Assembly: GCA_946408385.1 (NCBI GenBank)
Contig: CAMJSB010000004.1
Coordinates: forward strand, 1-64,000
Direction of reading: 5' to 3'
DNA length: 64,000 nt
From: an uncultured bacterium
GTDB taxonomy: Bacteria; Patescibacteriota; Gracilibacteria; Absconditabacterales; Absconditicoccaceae
In this document: piece by piece, positions 11,629-24,143 of the stretch
Numbering within the stretch: the first letter of the stretch is position 1
How the letters are laid out: every line of letters starts with the position of its first letter
The notes under the pieces: generated by a model
Database searches by the model: none
Seen by the model: only the letters and a program-made list of their open reading frames with translations
What the model was told of the DNA's origin: nothing
Translations under genes and position numbers: made by a program

Positions 11629-13716
11629 ATGAAAAAATACTCAATTTTTCTCGGGTTATCCGCTATATTTAGCATTTCTCTGCTATGAAATTTTAGTAAT
11701 GCAGAATATAATTTGCAGATAGATGCAGATAAGAATGAAGTTTATCTTACATCATGAGATGATAAAATAACACTAGAAAATGCCGATAAATACTTGTCAT
11801 GAAATGAATCTAACAATAATTCATGATCGACATTAAGTGTTTCTGTTACATCTCCTAATACACAAGCAAATACGTGAAGCGAAAGTAACTCATGAAATAT
11901 TGCATGAACATGAGATGTAAACACTTGATCAACAGTTTGAACTTGAGCAGAAAATTGAACATGAAGTCAAGTAAATTCTTGAGATGTAGAATGAACTTGA
12001 ACTGTAACTACATGATCAGCAGCATCCACATGAGCAACTCGTGTATTTTGAGAAAATATAAATGCTGAATTATTAACCTGAGATGAATTTGATAGAGCAT
12101 TATACTGGATGTATATGAATTGACTAACAAAATATAATAATTCTGACGAGTTCCGTCCATACGATAATCTTACTAGAGAAGAATCTGCAAAAATGATAGG
12201 TCAGCTCTATAGTGTATTATGATTTCCAAAAGAAGATAAATGATTCAATTGTAGTTTTGTAGATACAAATATGTTTGATCCAACATTGGCAGAACATATT
12301 TATAATGTATGTAGACGAGGAATATTTAGATGAAATGACAAAACCCAGCAATATATGCCACACGATAATTTGACAAAAGGTCAGCTTTTAGCCGTACTTT
12401 TGAGAATATTTGAATGAAAAATGTCAAATGAAACTGCTCAACCACGATGGATTGAATATTATGTAAAAGCTTTAACTTTGTCTATGACTAATGAAAAAAA
12501 TTTAGCAAAATTTGATCAGCCTGTATCTAGACGAGAAGCATCATTATTAATTTTCAGATTCAAGAATATGGTTAGTGATGAAGAGCAGTACAAACTATAT
12601 CTAGCACGTTTAACTAATTTAGAATGAGATAATGATAGTTATTTAAAACAAATTGAAGAACTAAAATCACAATGGGAAGAATCTAAAACATCAAGTGAAG
12701 AGGAAGATTCAAAGATAGATAATTCAAATCCTGATTCTAATGAAATTGTTTCTTGAACTTGAGAAAATGCAACTACAACATGAAGTGATGTAAGTTTGGC
12801 TATAATTGCATGAAATGAAAAATTGACTGATAGTTCTGAATTTATGGAATCTCTCAATTGGATGTATGATAATGGTATGACTTCATACAATACTACAGAA
12901 TCATTCATGCCATACCAAACCATAACTCGTGCTCAGGTTGCTAAAATGTTGGATAAATTTGCTACAGCAACTAATTTAACGACAATCAGAAATGAATGAA
13001 ATTGTGAATTTAGCGATGTAGATCCTCAATCAGAATATAAAGATTCTATTACTAAAGTTTGCCAATATGGAGTAATGGCAGGTTCTAGTGATAAATTTTC
13101 TCCTGATCAAGTCGTAACAAAAGCTGAATTTATAGCAATGCTAATCAGATTGTTTGATTGAGCTAAATTAGATGAAAGCGTAAATCCTTGGTGGACAGAA
13201 TATTATAAAAGAGCGATAGAAATCTGACTCATTTCTGCACAAGATACAGTATCATTCACTTCTGATATCGCTAGATATGATGTGGCAACATATCTATACA
13301 GATTAAAAGTCAGACTTACAATGTATAATAATTTAAATTCTACTCAACTTTCTGATGAAGTTCTAAAAACACTTTCAGAAACCGTAGCTACATGAGATGA
13401 TTGAAAAGTAAATGTAAAAGCATACGTTGATATACTTGCATTAAATAATTCAGCTTTCACTGATGGATATATAGAATTCCTTGATGAAAGATATAAAGTT
13501 TCTAGATCTGAATTAGATAGTTATAATGTTGGTGTCAATAGTTTCGTACGATATGGAAAGGTTTACAGTTTGGAAACTGATGAACAAGTGGGAAGTATAT
13601 CATTCATCCTTACAAACTGAACATTAGTAGAATGATCTATCCGTGTTAATAAAAATTCATATTATCTAACAAAAGATTCTAATACTACCACATACTATAA
13701 CTTAACTCAAAAATAA
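11629..13716 (+). CDS. secreted protein with S-layer homology (SLH) repeats and Gly/Thr/Ser linker
   Basis: Signal peptide MKKYSIFLGLSAIFSISLLGNFSNA; SLH-like ALYWMYMNGLTKY...FRPYDNLTREESAKMI, SLNWMYDNGMTSYNTTESFMPYQTITRAQVAKML, DSITKVCQYGVMAGSSDKFSPDQVVTKAEFIAMLIRL. Confidence 0.88.
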
Positions 13717-14939
13717 TGATAAAATTAATCTGAAAAAAGGATAATAAATGGAAAAATCTATTCCCTATTTTTGGTGAACATCCATATTTAGTTTATCTTG
13801 ATAATGCAGCTTCTACTCAAAAACCCAAAACTGTAATAGATTGAGTTTCAGATTTTTTGAAAAACGATTATGCAAATATTCATCGTTGATTATATTCTCT
13901 CTCTGAAAGATCAGAAGAATTATACTACGAATCAAAATGCAAACTTGCAGAGTTGATTGACTGTAAACCCAGTGAAATAATTTATTCATACAATTCTACA
14001 TATTGCATAAATTTACTAGCTCAAGCATTAGTGAACAGTTGAAAACTCTGAAAATGAGACAAAGTTTTATTATGAATTCGAGAACATCATTCTAATATTT
14101 TACCACGAAAAGTTCTATCAAAGATTTTTGGATTCAAAATAGAATTTATAAACGAAGATAAAAATTATAATATTGACCGAAAAGATTTTGAAAAAAAATT
14201 TGATAAAAAAGTTAAAATAGTATCATTATCTCAGGTATCTAATGTTACGGGACAGATAATGGAAATTGAAAAAATTAGAGAAAAAGTCTGAGAAAATGTC
14301 TTTTTCATGGTTGATTGATCTCAGTCAGTGCCACATTTCCCCATAGAAATTAATCAAATTAAATGTGATGCGCTAATTATGACGTGACATAAAATGATGG
14401 CACAAACTTGACTATGAATGATGTATTTAAAACGTGAATTAATAAAAGAACTAGATCCCCTAATCCTCTGATGATGAACTGTTAAAGATGTTAGCATTGA
14501 TAGTTTTTCTTTGCAAAATAATGCAGATAAACGGGAGGCATGAACCCCAAATATAATTTGAGCTGTTAGTCTTTTGAAAGCATTAGAAACTATAGAATCA
14601 ATTTGATGAATGGAAAAAGTTCGAGAACATGAAAAAACTCTGATTGAAATTTTATGTGAATGATTTGAAAAAAGAAAGGATAAAATCAGACTGATATGAA
14701 ATTATGAGCCACATAACCGTATCTGAACATTTTCCTTTGTTATAAAAAATGAAAAAAATTTTAATAAAATATGAGAAATCTTTTCCAAAAATAATATATG
14801 TATACGTACGTGATGACATTGTGCATATCCATTACATAAATCACTGAACATATGATGAAGTGCAAGAGTAAGCACATATTTATACAATACAAACCAAGAT
14901 ATAAAGAAATTTTTTGAATGTTTGGATAGCATAATTTAA
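13716..14939 (+). CDS. sufS: cysteine desulfurase (SufS/aminotransferase class V)
   Basis: YLDNAASTQKP, REHHSNILP, VDGSQSVPHF, LIMTGHKMMAQTGLGMMYLK, ICIRTGGHCAYPLH; overlaps the upstream stop codon (TAATG). Confidence 0.92.
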
Positions 14940-15054
14940 CTTATAAAATTTTTAAAATTTGGACTATAATTAACTATAAAAAAGTCCAATTTTTTTTGCA
15001 TTTTTTGATATATGTATGTATAATTAATATAGATTAATTTAAATTTTAAATTAA

Positions 15055-16551
15055 ATGTGTATGAGCAAAAATATCGAACAATTCAGAACAGAAGTAGATG
15101 ACATTAAAAAAACATTAAGCGAATTAAAAAGTAATGTCGATATTTCTGAAACTGAAAAAAAGACAAAAGCAGAAGCATTAAAAGCACAAGCAGAGACTAC
15201 GAAACAGAAGATACAGAAAGAAATTAACGATTTATCAAATCAATCAGGACAGTGAGTAGAAAGTAAAAAAGAAGAAGCAGAAGCTCTGTTGAATAGTTTT
15301 AATGAAATAATGAGTTTGTATGATTCAATAACGAATACATGAAATAATATTCCAATTCAACAACAAACATTACCAGAGACGGAAGATAAATGAATATTTT
15401 CTAAGGCAAAAGATCGAATTTGAGATCAGTGGTCAGATGTAAAAAGTTGAGATAAATGGAAATCGGAGCCTTGAAAAAACATATTACGTACATTATGATT
15501 TTGACTGACTTGATATGCAGCATACAAATGAATAAAGGCATTATGGAAAAAAATATTCTGAAAGAAAGAAGAGGACGATGAAGATGAAGAAGAGAAAGAA
15601 GAAAAGAAATCAAAAAAGAAGAAAGAAGAGGACGATGAAGATGAAGAAGAGAAAGAAGAAAAGAAATCAAAAAAGAAGAAAGAAGAAGAGGATGACGAAG
15701 AAGAGAAAGAAGAAAAGAAATCAAAAAAGAAGAAAGAGGAGGATGAAGATGACGATGACAAAGATGATGGAGAGAAAAAATCTTTTCGAAGTAAATGGTA
15801 TTGAAAAACTATATGATGAGGGGCAGTATGAGCATGAATTTATTTTTTAGGTAAATGGTTACATTTATGGTGAGATAAAGAAGATAAAACAGAGCAAAAA
15901 ACTCAGGAACAAATTACAACAAAACAGGAAAAAGATGAAGTAAAAGAATCGCAGAAAGAATGAAATGATATTGTAGAGAGCAAAGAAACAGCAAAAGAAT
16001 GATGAGATAAAATATCTGATGAAATGTTTCAACAGTTATTAAAAATGGAAGGTAGCCAAAATCATGTTGCAAAAACTGCAAAATACTTTGGAGAAACGTT
16101 TACTACATGACCTTATGGTCAAGTATATAAACATATAGATGAAAATGGAAATCTATTGAAAACACCGGTTCCTTTTAAAGAATGAGAGAAATTAACCGAA
16201 GAACGATCGAAAAATAATGCAAAAGCATTCTACGATAAAAAAGCAAAAGAATGGAAAAAAATATTAGATGAAAAATGATGTAAATATAACCAGGATATGC
16301 TTGATTCTTTAGTTTGTAAATCAGGATGAACAGCGAAGGCGACAAACAACCTCAAGAATTTTGTTTTATCACATCGAAACAATAAAGATGAAATATTTGA
16401 ATATATGAGCAAGCATGCGATAACTGCTGCATGAAATTGAAAAGTTATGCCTGGACTCGTAAAACGTGCTCTATTCGCTGCAAATTGGTTTAAATGAGAT
16501 AAAAAACCATTTTCTGCATATTCTTATTCAAAATCCAAAAAAGCAGGATAG
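15055..16551 (+). CDS. membrane-anchored protein with charged repeats and C-terminal lysozyme-like (GH24/T4-type) domain
   Basis: C-terminal MFQQLLKMEGSQNHVAKTAKYFGETFTTGPYGQVYKH resembles the T4-lysozyme E...T-x-G catalytic region; paralog at 17743. Confidence 0.65.
15568..15765 (+). repeat. 57-bp tandem minisatellite encoding (KKEEDDEDEEEKEEKKSKKK)n
   Basis: gaagaggacgatgaagatgaagaagagaaagaagaaaagaaatcaaaaaagaagaaa repeated about 3.5 times; unit starts 15568 and 15625. Confidence 0.9.
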
Positions 16552-16571
16552 TTTATAATCATAAAATATAA

Positions 16572-17282
16572 TTATTTCCCAAAATTTTGACTTCATAAGC
16601 TATCATTCCACCATATGATAGCTTTTTCTAATTCTTCAACTGTAAACTGAGGACAGTATAAGTCAGTAAAATAAAGTTGAGCATATCCAATTCGCCAAAG
16701 CATAAATCCAGATAATCTTTTTGCTAATTTTTGTTTAGTTCTAATCACCAAATCCACTGTTGGCAATCATCCAAAATCCATATATTTTTCCAAATTTTCT
16801 TTATTAATTTCTTCTCATGAATCGCTTAATTTTTTTATTGCCCTTAATATTTCATCTTGTCATCCATAATTCACAGCCAAAACAAAAGTTTTAGAACTAT
16901 CAGGGAATACAAATTCAGATTCTTTTTCATTGATAAAATCAACTAAATGACTTGGTAATTGAGTTTTGTCTCCAGCAAAACGAAAATTGACATGATTTTT
17001 ACGCATCATATCATACAAATTTTCTGTAATTCTCTTATATAAATCAAAAAGATAATTCAATTCCATTTTAGTTCTATTTTTTAGGTTCTCTGTACTCAAT
17101 CATCGCAAAGTAAAAACATCAATTGCTGTATTTTCAAAAATATAAATAGCTAACTCTATACATCTCTGAAATCATTCCAAATGTCATTGTAAGCTAGTTT
17201 TTCACAACTCTTTTGCCCATGTTCTATTTCAATCTGGAATTAGAGCTACATGTTTTGGATATTGCATAATATGATTTACCAT
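16572..17282 (-). CDS. uppS: isoprenyl transferase / undecaprenyl diphosphate synthase
   Basis: PKHVALIPDGNRTWAKE, GHLEGFQRCIELAI, AVNYGGQDEILRA, VDLVIRTKQKLAKRLSGFMLWRIGYAQLYFTDLYCPQF. Confidence 0.92.
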
Positions 17283-17447
17283 AAAATAAAGCTAAACTTA
17301 AGTGTAAACAAAGAAAGATTTTTTTCAATAAAAACTAATGAAATAATTTACACACACGAAAAATATGTAGTAAAAAGTTCGCAAAAAATTGACAAAATGC
17401 GATTTTTGAGTATACTCCTATATAAGGTGTTTATATAATCATAGCCA

Positions 17448-17741
17448 ATGGTAGCAAAAGAACAAAAAAAAGAATTACTTGTAAATATATTAAAAGCTAT
17501 AGATTCATTCCGAGACTTAGCAGAATGATTTTTAACAATAGTCGAGAATACAAAAGATGACAATCTAATAAATAATATTTTAATTGAAATCCAAAATTGA
17601 ATCAAACTTATTAAATCCCAGAGGAAAAGAGAGAATATTAAAAAAGAAATAAATAATATATACGAGAAATATAATAATAAAACAGAACAAGATAAAGAAA
17701 AAGCTGAAGAATTTTTAGAAAATTTTATAAATAATATTTAA
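17448..17741 (+). CDS. small hypothetical coiled-coil protein
   Basis: MVAKEQKKELLVNILKAIDSFRDLAEGFLTIVENTKDDN..., 98 codons. Confidence 0.65.
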
Positions 17742-17742
17742 G

Positions 17743-18747
17743 ATGCCTTGAGAAACTATTAAACAGCGTATAGATATTGATAAAAATAATTTCATAGATA
17801 CAAAAGAAATTAATGATTTTATTTTTGATGAAAAATTATGAGAAAAAAATTTAAATGACCTATGAAATTATTTAAATGAGTTGCCTTTATTCAATAATAA
17901 TGAAATTAGATCAGCAATAAAAAATGGTTTTTACAATTCGAAAGAATGGCTAGAAATACAACAAAATATACGAAAAAAAATAAGAAAAAACAATCCATTA
18001 AATAAAAAAGAATTAAGTTTAATATATCTTGATATGTTGTCTGGAAATTCTAGTTTTATACCTACGGTATTATCTAAAGATCAAATAAGATTTGAAGCAA
18101 ATAAACCAATTAATCAGATTTGTGGCTGACAATTAATCCAATTTATTAGAAGAAAATATTTTATGGTTACATATACTGGGGAAGTGTTTGAAAAGTGATG
18201 AAACAAAATATCGGAAGATATGTTCCAACAATTATTAACAATGGAAGGTAGTCAAAATTTTATTGCTAAGATCCACAAAAATAAATTTTGAGAAACTTTT
18301 GTTACTTGACCTTATGGTATGGTATATAAACACATAGATGAAAATGGAAATCTATTGAAAACGCCGATTCCTTTTAAAGAATGAGAGAAATTAACCGAAG
18401 AACGATCGAAAAATAATGCAAAAGCCTATTATGATAAGAGAGCACAAGAGCGGAAAAATTTATTAGACAATAAATGATATGAATATAACCAAGCCCAACT
18501 AGATTCTTTAGTATCTGCATCATGATGAACTACCACATCAGTAGAAAAACTTAAAAATTTTACCCTATCTCATCGAGGTAAACCTATGGAAATCTCTAAG
18601 TTTATTCTCACATTTGCCACGAAATCAGCTTGAAATTGACAAGAACAGCCATGACTTGTAATTCGTAGACAATTTGAATCAAATTGGTTTAAGTGAATAA
18701 AAAGACCTATTTGAGAATATCAAAGAAAATATTATGAAAGAAGGTAA
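17743..18747 (+). CDS. EF-hand plus lysozyme-like protein, paralog of the 15055 product
   Basis: N-terminal EF-hand loop DIDKNNFIDTKE; C-terminal MFQQLLTMEGSQNFIAKIHKNKFGETFVTGPYGMVYKHIDENGNLLKTPIPFKEGEKLTEERSKNNAKAYYDK, near-identical in parts to the 15055 product. Confidence 0.65.
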
Positions 18748-18997
18748 AAGCAGAAAAAATAGATATCTTATCACAACAAAACATACAATAATTATATTCA
18801 TATATTATAGTGTCTCATATAATTAAGTATGAACGATAAACGTTTCAAAATTATTCTTGTTTTTTCTAATAATCAAAAGATAAAACAAAGTATTCATATA
18901 TGTAAATAATAATAAAAAAAGATAATCAAGCCTTGAAATCCTATTGTTAAAATCTATCATTCATTCAGATTTTTTTAATTTTTCATAATTTGGGATA

Positions 18998-21502
18998 ATG
19001 AAATATCATTCACAGTTGATTAGGAAGTATATCACAATTGAAGATACTCCAGAGAATATCGCTAATAATTTGATTTTAAAGACAGTTGAAATCGAGGAAG
19101 TTATTCAACGTAAAATAGACAAACATATCGTAATCTGAAAAGTGATTAGTGCAGTAAATCATCCAGATTCTGATCATATGAGCGTATGTCAGGTGGATTT
19201 ATGACCTAAATGACAATTCCAGATAGTGTGTGGAGCTGCGAACGTTCAATGAGCAAAATATGTAGCAGTGGCTATGGAGTGAGCATTTTTTCCACAAGCA
19301 GGGATCACTATCGCACCTAGAAAATTACGCTGAGTAGATTCAAATGGAATGATATGTTCAAAGAATGAATTATGAATCAATGAAGATACAGATAAACCCC
19401 GAATTTGGGAATTAGATAAAGATTTAGAAGTGAGTGATGAAGATTTGGGAACTCCATTGACTGATAAATTCGAATGGTTGGATAGTTATGTTTTGGATAT
19501 CGATAATAAATGATTGACAAATCGTCCTGATTTGACTGGACATTTCGGAGTAGCTTGGGAATTCAATTCAATGTATAAACCTCAATGAAAAATCTGATTT
19601 AGTGCATTGCCAAAATATCAACAAGATTTCGAAACTACCAATATGTTAGATTTACTCGAGCATGGAGAAAAGAAAGGGAAGAAATCTGTAATTTGTGAAA
19701 CTCAGTGATTGAATAACTATATATTACTTGAGCTTAATAACGTAGAAGTGAAGGATTCAGATTTTTATATGCGTTTGCAGAATGCTGATTTGGGAAATGG
19801 AAGCGTGAATAATTGGGTAGATTTCTCTAATATTTTTATGAATATTTCATGAAATCCAGTTCATTTCTTCGATGCAGACAAAATCGAGTGAAATATTCAT
19901 GTTCGTGATGCTCATGAATGAGAAAAATTTGTAGATTTGTTTGAAAAAGAGCATACTCTAATTCCACAAGATATCGTAATCGCTGATGATAAAAAAGCAC
20001 TTTGTTTGTGAGGAATAATGTGAGGTTTGAATAGTTGAGTAACAGCTGAAACCAAAAATATTTTGGTAGAAATAGCAAACTTCGACCCAGTGAGAATTCG
20101 TAAAACTGGAGTTAGGCTATGATTACGTTCAGATTCAGAACTTAGAAATGAAAAACATATCGCTCCTACATATTCATTATATGCATTGTTATTATTCTTG
20201 GATGAATTGAAATATTATGCAAAAGATTTGTGAAATTTTGAAATCTGAGGAGTAAGTTCATATGTTAAACCTTGACTTCATCCAGTTCAACCAACTACAA
20301 TTACAGTGGATTGGGATGATATGAATCAATTCATATTTGGAAAAGATGATAAAAAACCTGACTTCCAAGAAAGAGCTTCTGAAATTCTTAGAAACTTGTG
20401 ATTCAAGGTAGAATGAAATCAAGTAACTGTTCCATTATGGAGAGGACCAGATGATATTACTATTCCTGCTGATATTTCAGAAGAAGTAGCTAGAATTCGA
20501 GGTTATGAACAGATAAAACTAACTGCACCACTTACTCAAATTCAGAGTCAGAGTTTTATTTGAAATACTGAAGTAATTCGTATAATAGAAGAAACTTTGG
20601 TAGAGAAATGTCGCTTCGATCAATGAGAAAATTATCCATGGGTAAGTGAAAAAATGGTGCAACCATTTGGAAAAACGAGAAAAGATTTCATCACATTGAC
20701 TAATCCAGTAAATCCTGAATGTCCATTGCTTCGTAATACATTCTTGTATCAATTTTTACAGGTGGCTTCAAAAAATTCAAAATTCTTTGATACAATTCGT
20801 TATTTCGATACTGGAAAAGTATGGACAAAGAATGAACCAAATAATGAGATTTCTCCAGAATTTGCTGCTGCACATTTGGATGAGCAATTACATGCTGCAT
20901 TCTTTATGTACAAAAAATCTATCAATTCGTGGGATGAAGATACATTACTAGAAGCTAAATCAGTAATTGATGAGATTATGCATGATTATGAGCTGAATGG
21001 AAAGATTACTTATGAAGCTACAGATTTACCATATTTTCATCCAAAAAAGCAAGGTAAAATCTTATTCAATAAACAAGAAATCTGAGTAATCTGAACTATT
21101 CATCCAACGATTTTGAAAGCTAATAAGTTACCAGAAAATGCAAATTTAACATTTGTAGAAATATCGCTTGAAAAGATTAAAGAGCTTAGAAGTCAGGCAA
21201 CTGAAAAAACATATATTTACGAAACTATGCAGGATCAGATTTTATGGAGAGATTTGAGTTTCGTAATAGATGAAAAATCTGATTTTTCTAAAGTTTTGTC
21301 AGCACTTCGTAAGATAGAGGAAGTGAAGGATATCCGTGTATTTGATGTTTATCAATGAGAGAATTTGCCTGCAGGTAAGAAGTCGATTTCATTACAGATA
21401 AAAATTATGGGAGATGGAAATATGACAAGTGAGCAGATTGGAGCTATAATGCAGAAAGCGATTGATGCGGTAAGTAAGGTTGGAGGTGAATTGAGAGGAT
21501 AA
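18998..21502 (+). CDS. pheT: phenylalanyl-tRNA synthetase beta subunit
   Basis: VISAVNHPDSDHMSVCQVDLG, IVCGAANVQGAKYVAVAMEGA, LTNRPDLTGHFGVAWEF, LRDLSFVID-type C-terminal anticodon-binding domain. Confidence 0.95.
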
Positions 21503-21519
21503 TTAAGTTAAAAGAAATA

Positions 21520-21551
21520 TAAAAAGCTGTCCGTAAGGGTAGCTTTTTTTG
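21520..21551 (+). terminator. rho-independent terminator after pheT
   Basis: aaaaagctgtccgtaagggtagcttttttt. Confidence 0.75.
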
Positions 21552-21586
21552 TTTGCTTTTTTTGAAAATATTGGTATAAGGAAATA

Positions 21587-21755
21587 GCTTAGGTTAATAT
21601 ATTTAAATCTTACGAGACAAGAGGACATTTTGCGATATCTTCAGCAATTTGTCTTCTTGTAAGATTATTGTGTATTGGCCTAAGCAACCGTGAAGTATCG
21701 TAAAGTGTCCTTTTTATTACGATAGTTCAGGTTATGCTTTATGACCTGTTTTTTT
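21587..21755 (+). ncRNA. putative structured RNA (nested stems, pseudoknot) ending in an intrinsic terminator, directly upstream of the R-M gene
   Basis: GCTTAGG(21587)/CCTAAGC(21679); ATCTTAC(21607)/GTAAGAT(21659); TATCGTAA(21696)/TTACGATA(21717); possible AGGACA(21622)/TGTCCT(21706) pseudoknot; CAGGTTATgcttTATGACCTG-T8 terminator. Confidence 0.6.
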
Positions 21756-21758
21756 ATT

Positions 21759-24074
21759 ATGGATAGATTCGATATTATTCAAAAAATATGAAGAGAGTAT
21801 TTTGATAAAAATACAGAAAAATGAGAATTTAGTTATCAACAAGCTCTTAAAAAAAAGTGAAAGAATATAGAAAAATATTTTGAATCATGAGAAAAACAAC
21901 ATAAATATTTAGATATTAGATTTGCAGATAAATGACTTTCAATTTTAGTAGAAACTAAAGATAATTTTGATAAACGAAATAAAGTAGAAATTTATAAACA
22001 ACTTCAAGATTACGTTAGGTTAGAAAAAGAATATACTTGAAATAAAATAATTGCGATTATTGCGAACACACAAGATGATAGAATTTTAGTGCGATATTGA
22101 GAAAATATAGATGATGAAAATGTAAAAGTAATGGAAAGTTTGAAAACTTTTGAAGAATATAAAAATTTCTATTTCTGAACAAAAAATGATAAATCAAAAG
22201 TTATAAAAAGTACTTACGAACTAAACGAACTTTTGCATGAATATTGAATAAAAGAAACTATTAGAAGTCAGTTCGTTTGAACATGTCTTTTGGCTTTGAA
22301 ACACGGATTACAATATGAGAATTTACCAACAAAATCTATTATTTGATGAATACAAGATATATTATCGCATTTATTAAGCGATGATTTAAGAAAAGCCGAG
22401 AAACTAACAATATTAAATAATAAAGTTATAGAATCCCAAGATGTAAGAGTATTGAAAAAAGAAGAATTTCAACATATTTTGAATAAAATTAATGATGAAA
22501 TTGTACCTTATATAAACGATAAAAGCACAGCAGGACAAGATTTACTAAATTTATTCTTTACTACATTTAATAAATATGTAGGTAAGGCCGATAGAAACCA
22601 AGCATTCACACCAGACCATATCGTTCATTTTATGTGTAAAGTAATATGAATTAATAGAAATTCAAGAGTTTTAGATCCTTGTTGCTGAAGTTGAGCATTT
22701 TTGGTAAGAGCAATGGTTGAAGCGATGAATGATTGTCAAACAGATAAAGAAAGAGAAGAAGTAAAAAAGAAACAAATATATTGAATAGAATATGAAGAAA
22801 CGGCATTTTGATTATCAACTACAAATATGTTGATTCACTGAGATTGAAATTCAAATATTGTTCAATGAAGCTGTTTTGATAAATCAGAATTTATAGAAGA
22901 TGCAAAAATAGATAGAGTTCTGATGAATCCGCCTTATAATGCACAAAAGAAACATTGTAAGCCAGAATATGTGGCAACTTGGAAAGCAAACACAAAAGAA
23001 GATCCATCAAAATGATTACACTATGTATATGAAATAGCAAAAAAAGTAAAAACATGAAAATTAGCTGTGCTTTTACCTATGGCATGTGCTATTGGTTCAA
23101 GTAGCGATATAAAATCATTTAAAGAAAAAATGTTGAATGAACATACACTTGATGCTGTTTTTTCTTTACCAAGTGAAACATTTTATCCTTGAGCAAATGC
23201 TGTACCATGTTGTATGATATTTACATTAGGAACTAGACATATAAATTCACCTGTGAAATGAACATTCTTTTGATATTTTAAAGATGATTGATTTACCAAA
23301 AAGAAGAATTTGTGAAGGATAGAGAAAACAGATGAAAATTGAATTTGAATACGAAATAAGATAGAACAAGAACGACTAAATTTATATTATAATAGAATAT
23401 CAAAACCTTGACTTTCAGTAGTAAAAGAAGTGACAGCTGATGACGAGTGGCTAGCTGAAGCATACATGGAAACTGATTATTCGCAATTAACAGAAAAAGA
23501 TTTTCAAAAAGCAATTAATAATTATCTAGCATATTTAATTAAAAATAGTGATATTCAAGAACCAAAAACGGAAGTATTTGCAAATAAAAAATGGCAACGA
23601 TTTCCATTACAAAAAAAATCCAATAATAATTGAATCTTTGATATTAAAAAATGTAAGTGTAATTGTGCTTGAGATTTGGAAGAATGAAATGATATTATGT
23701 ATATATGAGCAAAAAAAGATGATAATTGATTTATGAAAATGGTAAAAAAAGAAGAAAAATTAATAACAAAATGAAATTGTATTATTTTTATTTGTGATTG
23801 AGAATGATCTGTTTGATATTCAAATTACATGGATAGAGATTTTATTTGATCAACTACACTTTCTGCATGATATAATGATAATTTAAATCAAAAGAATTGA
23901 ATATTCCTCGTATCTTTACTTGATTTAGAAAGGAAAAAATATTCTTATTGAAGAAAATATTGAACAAACTTATCTACAGCAAAAATTAAACTTCCAGTTG
24001 ATAAAAATTGAGAACCAGATCGAGAATTTATGGAAAATTATATCAAAAATTTACCATATTGAGATAGAATATAA
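21759..24074 (+). CDS. single-polypeptide restriction-modification enzyme (N6-adenine methylase with N-terminal nuclease-like region and C-terminal specificity region)
   Basis: VLDPCCGSGAFLVRAM and VLMNPPYNAQ methylase motifs; N-terminal LDIRFADKGLSILVETK PD-(D/E)xK-like; C-terminal target-recognition-like domain; 772 codons with TGA=Gly. Confidence 0.8.
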
Positions 24075-24143
24075 AATTTCTGTTTTTGTAACAAAATTAA
24101 AAATCATTCGTAAGAAAAAAGAGCAATAATTGTTCTTTTTTAA

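Noticed and set aside
15401-15761. Minus-strand Ser/Phe- and Leu/His-rich ORFs
   Set aside because: Antisense of the charged minisatellite; no independent coding evidence.
21587-21755. Retron, tmRNA, RNase P or T-box interpretation of the structured RNA
   Set aside because: No reverse transcriptase nearby and no hallmark motifs of these RNAs seen; left as an unknown structured RNA.
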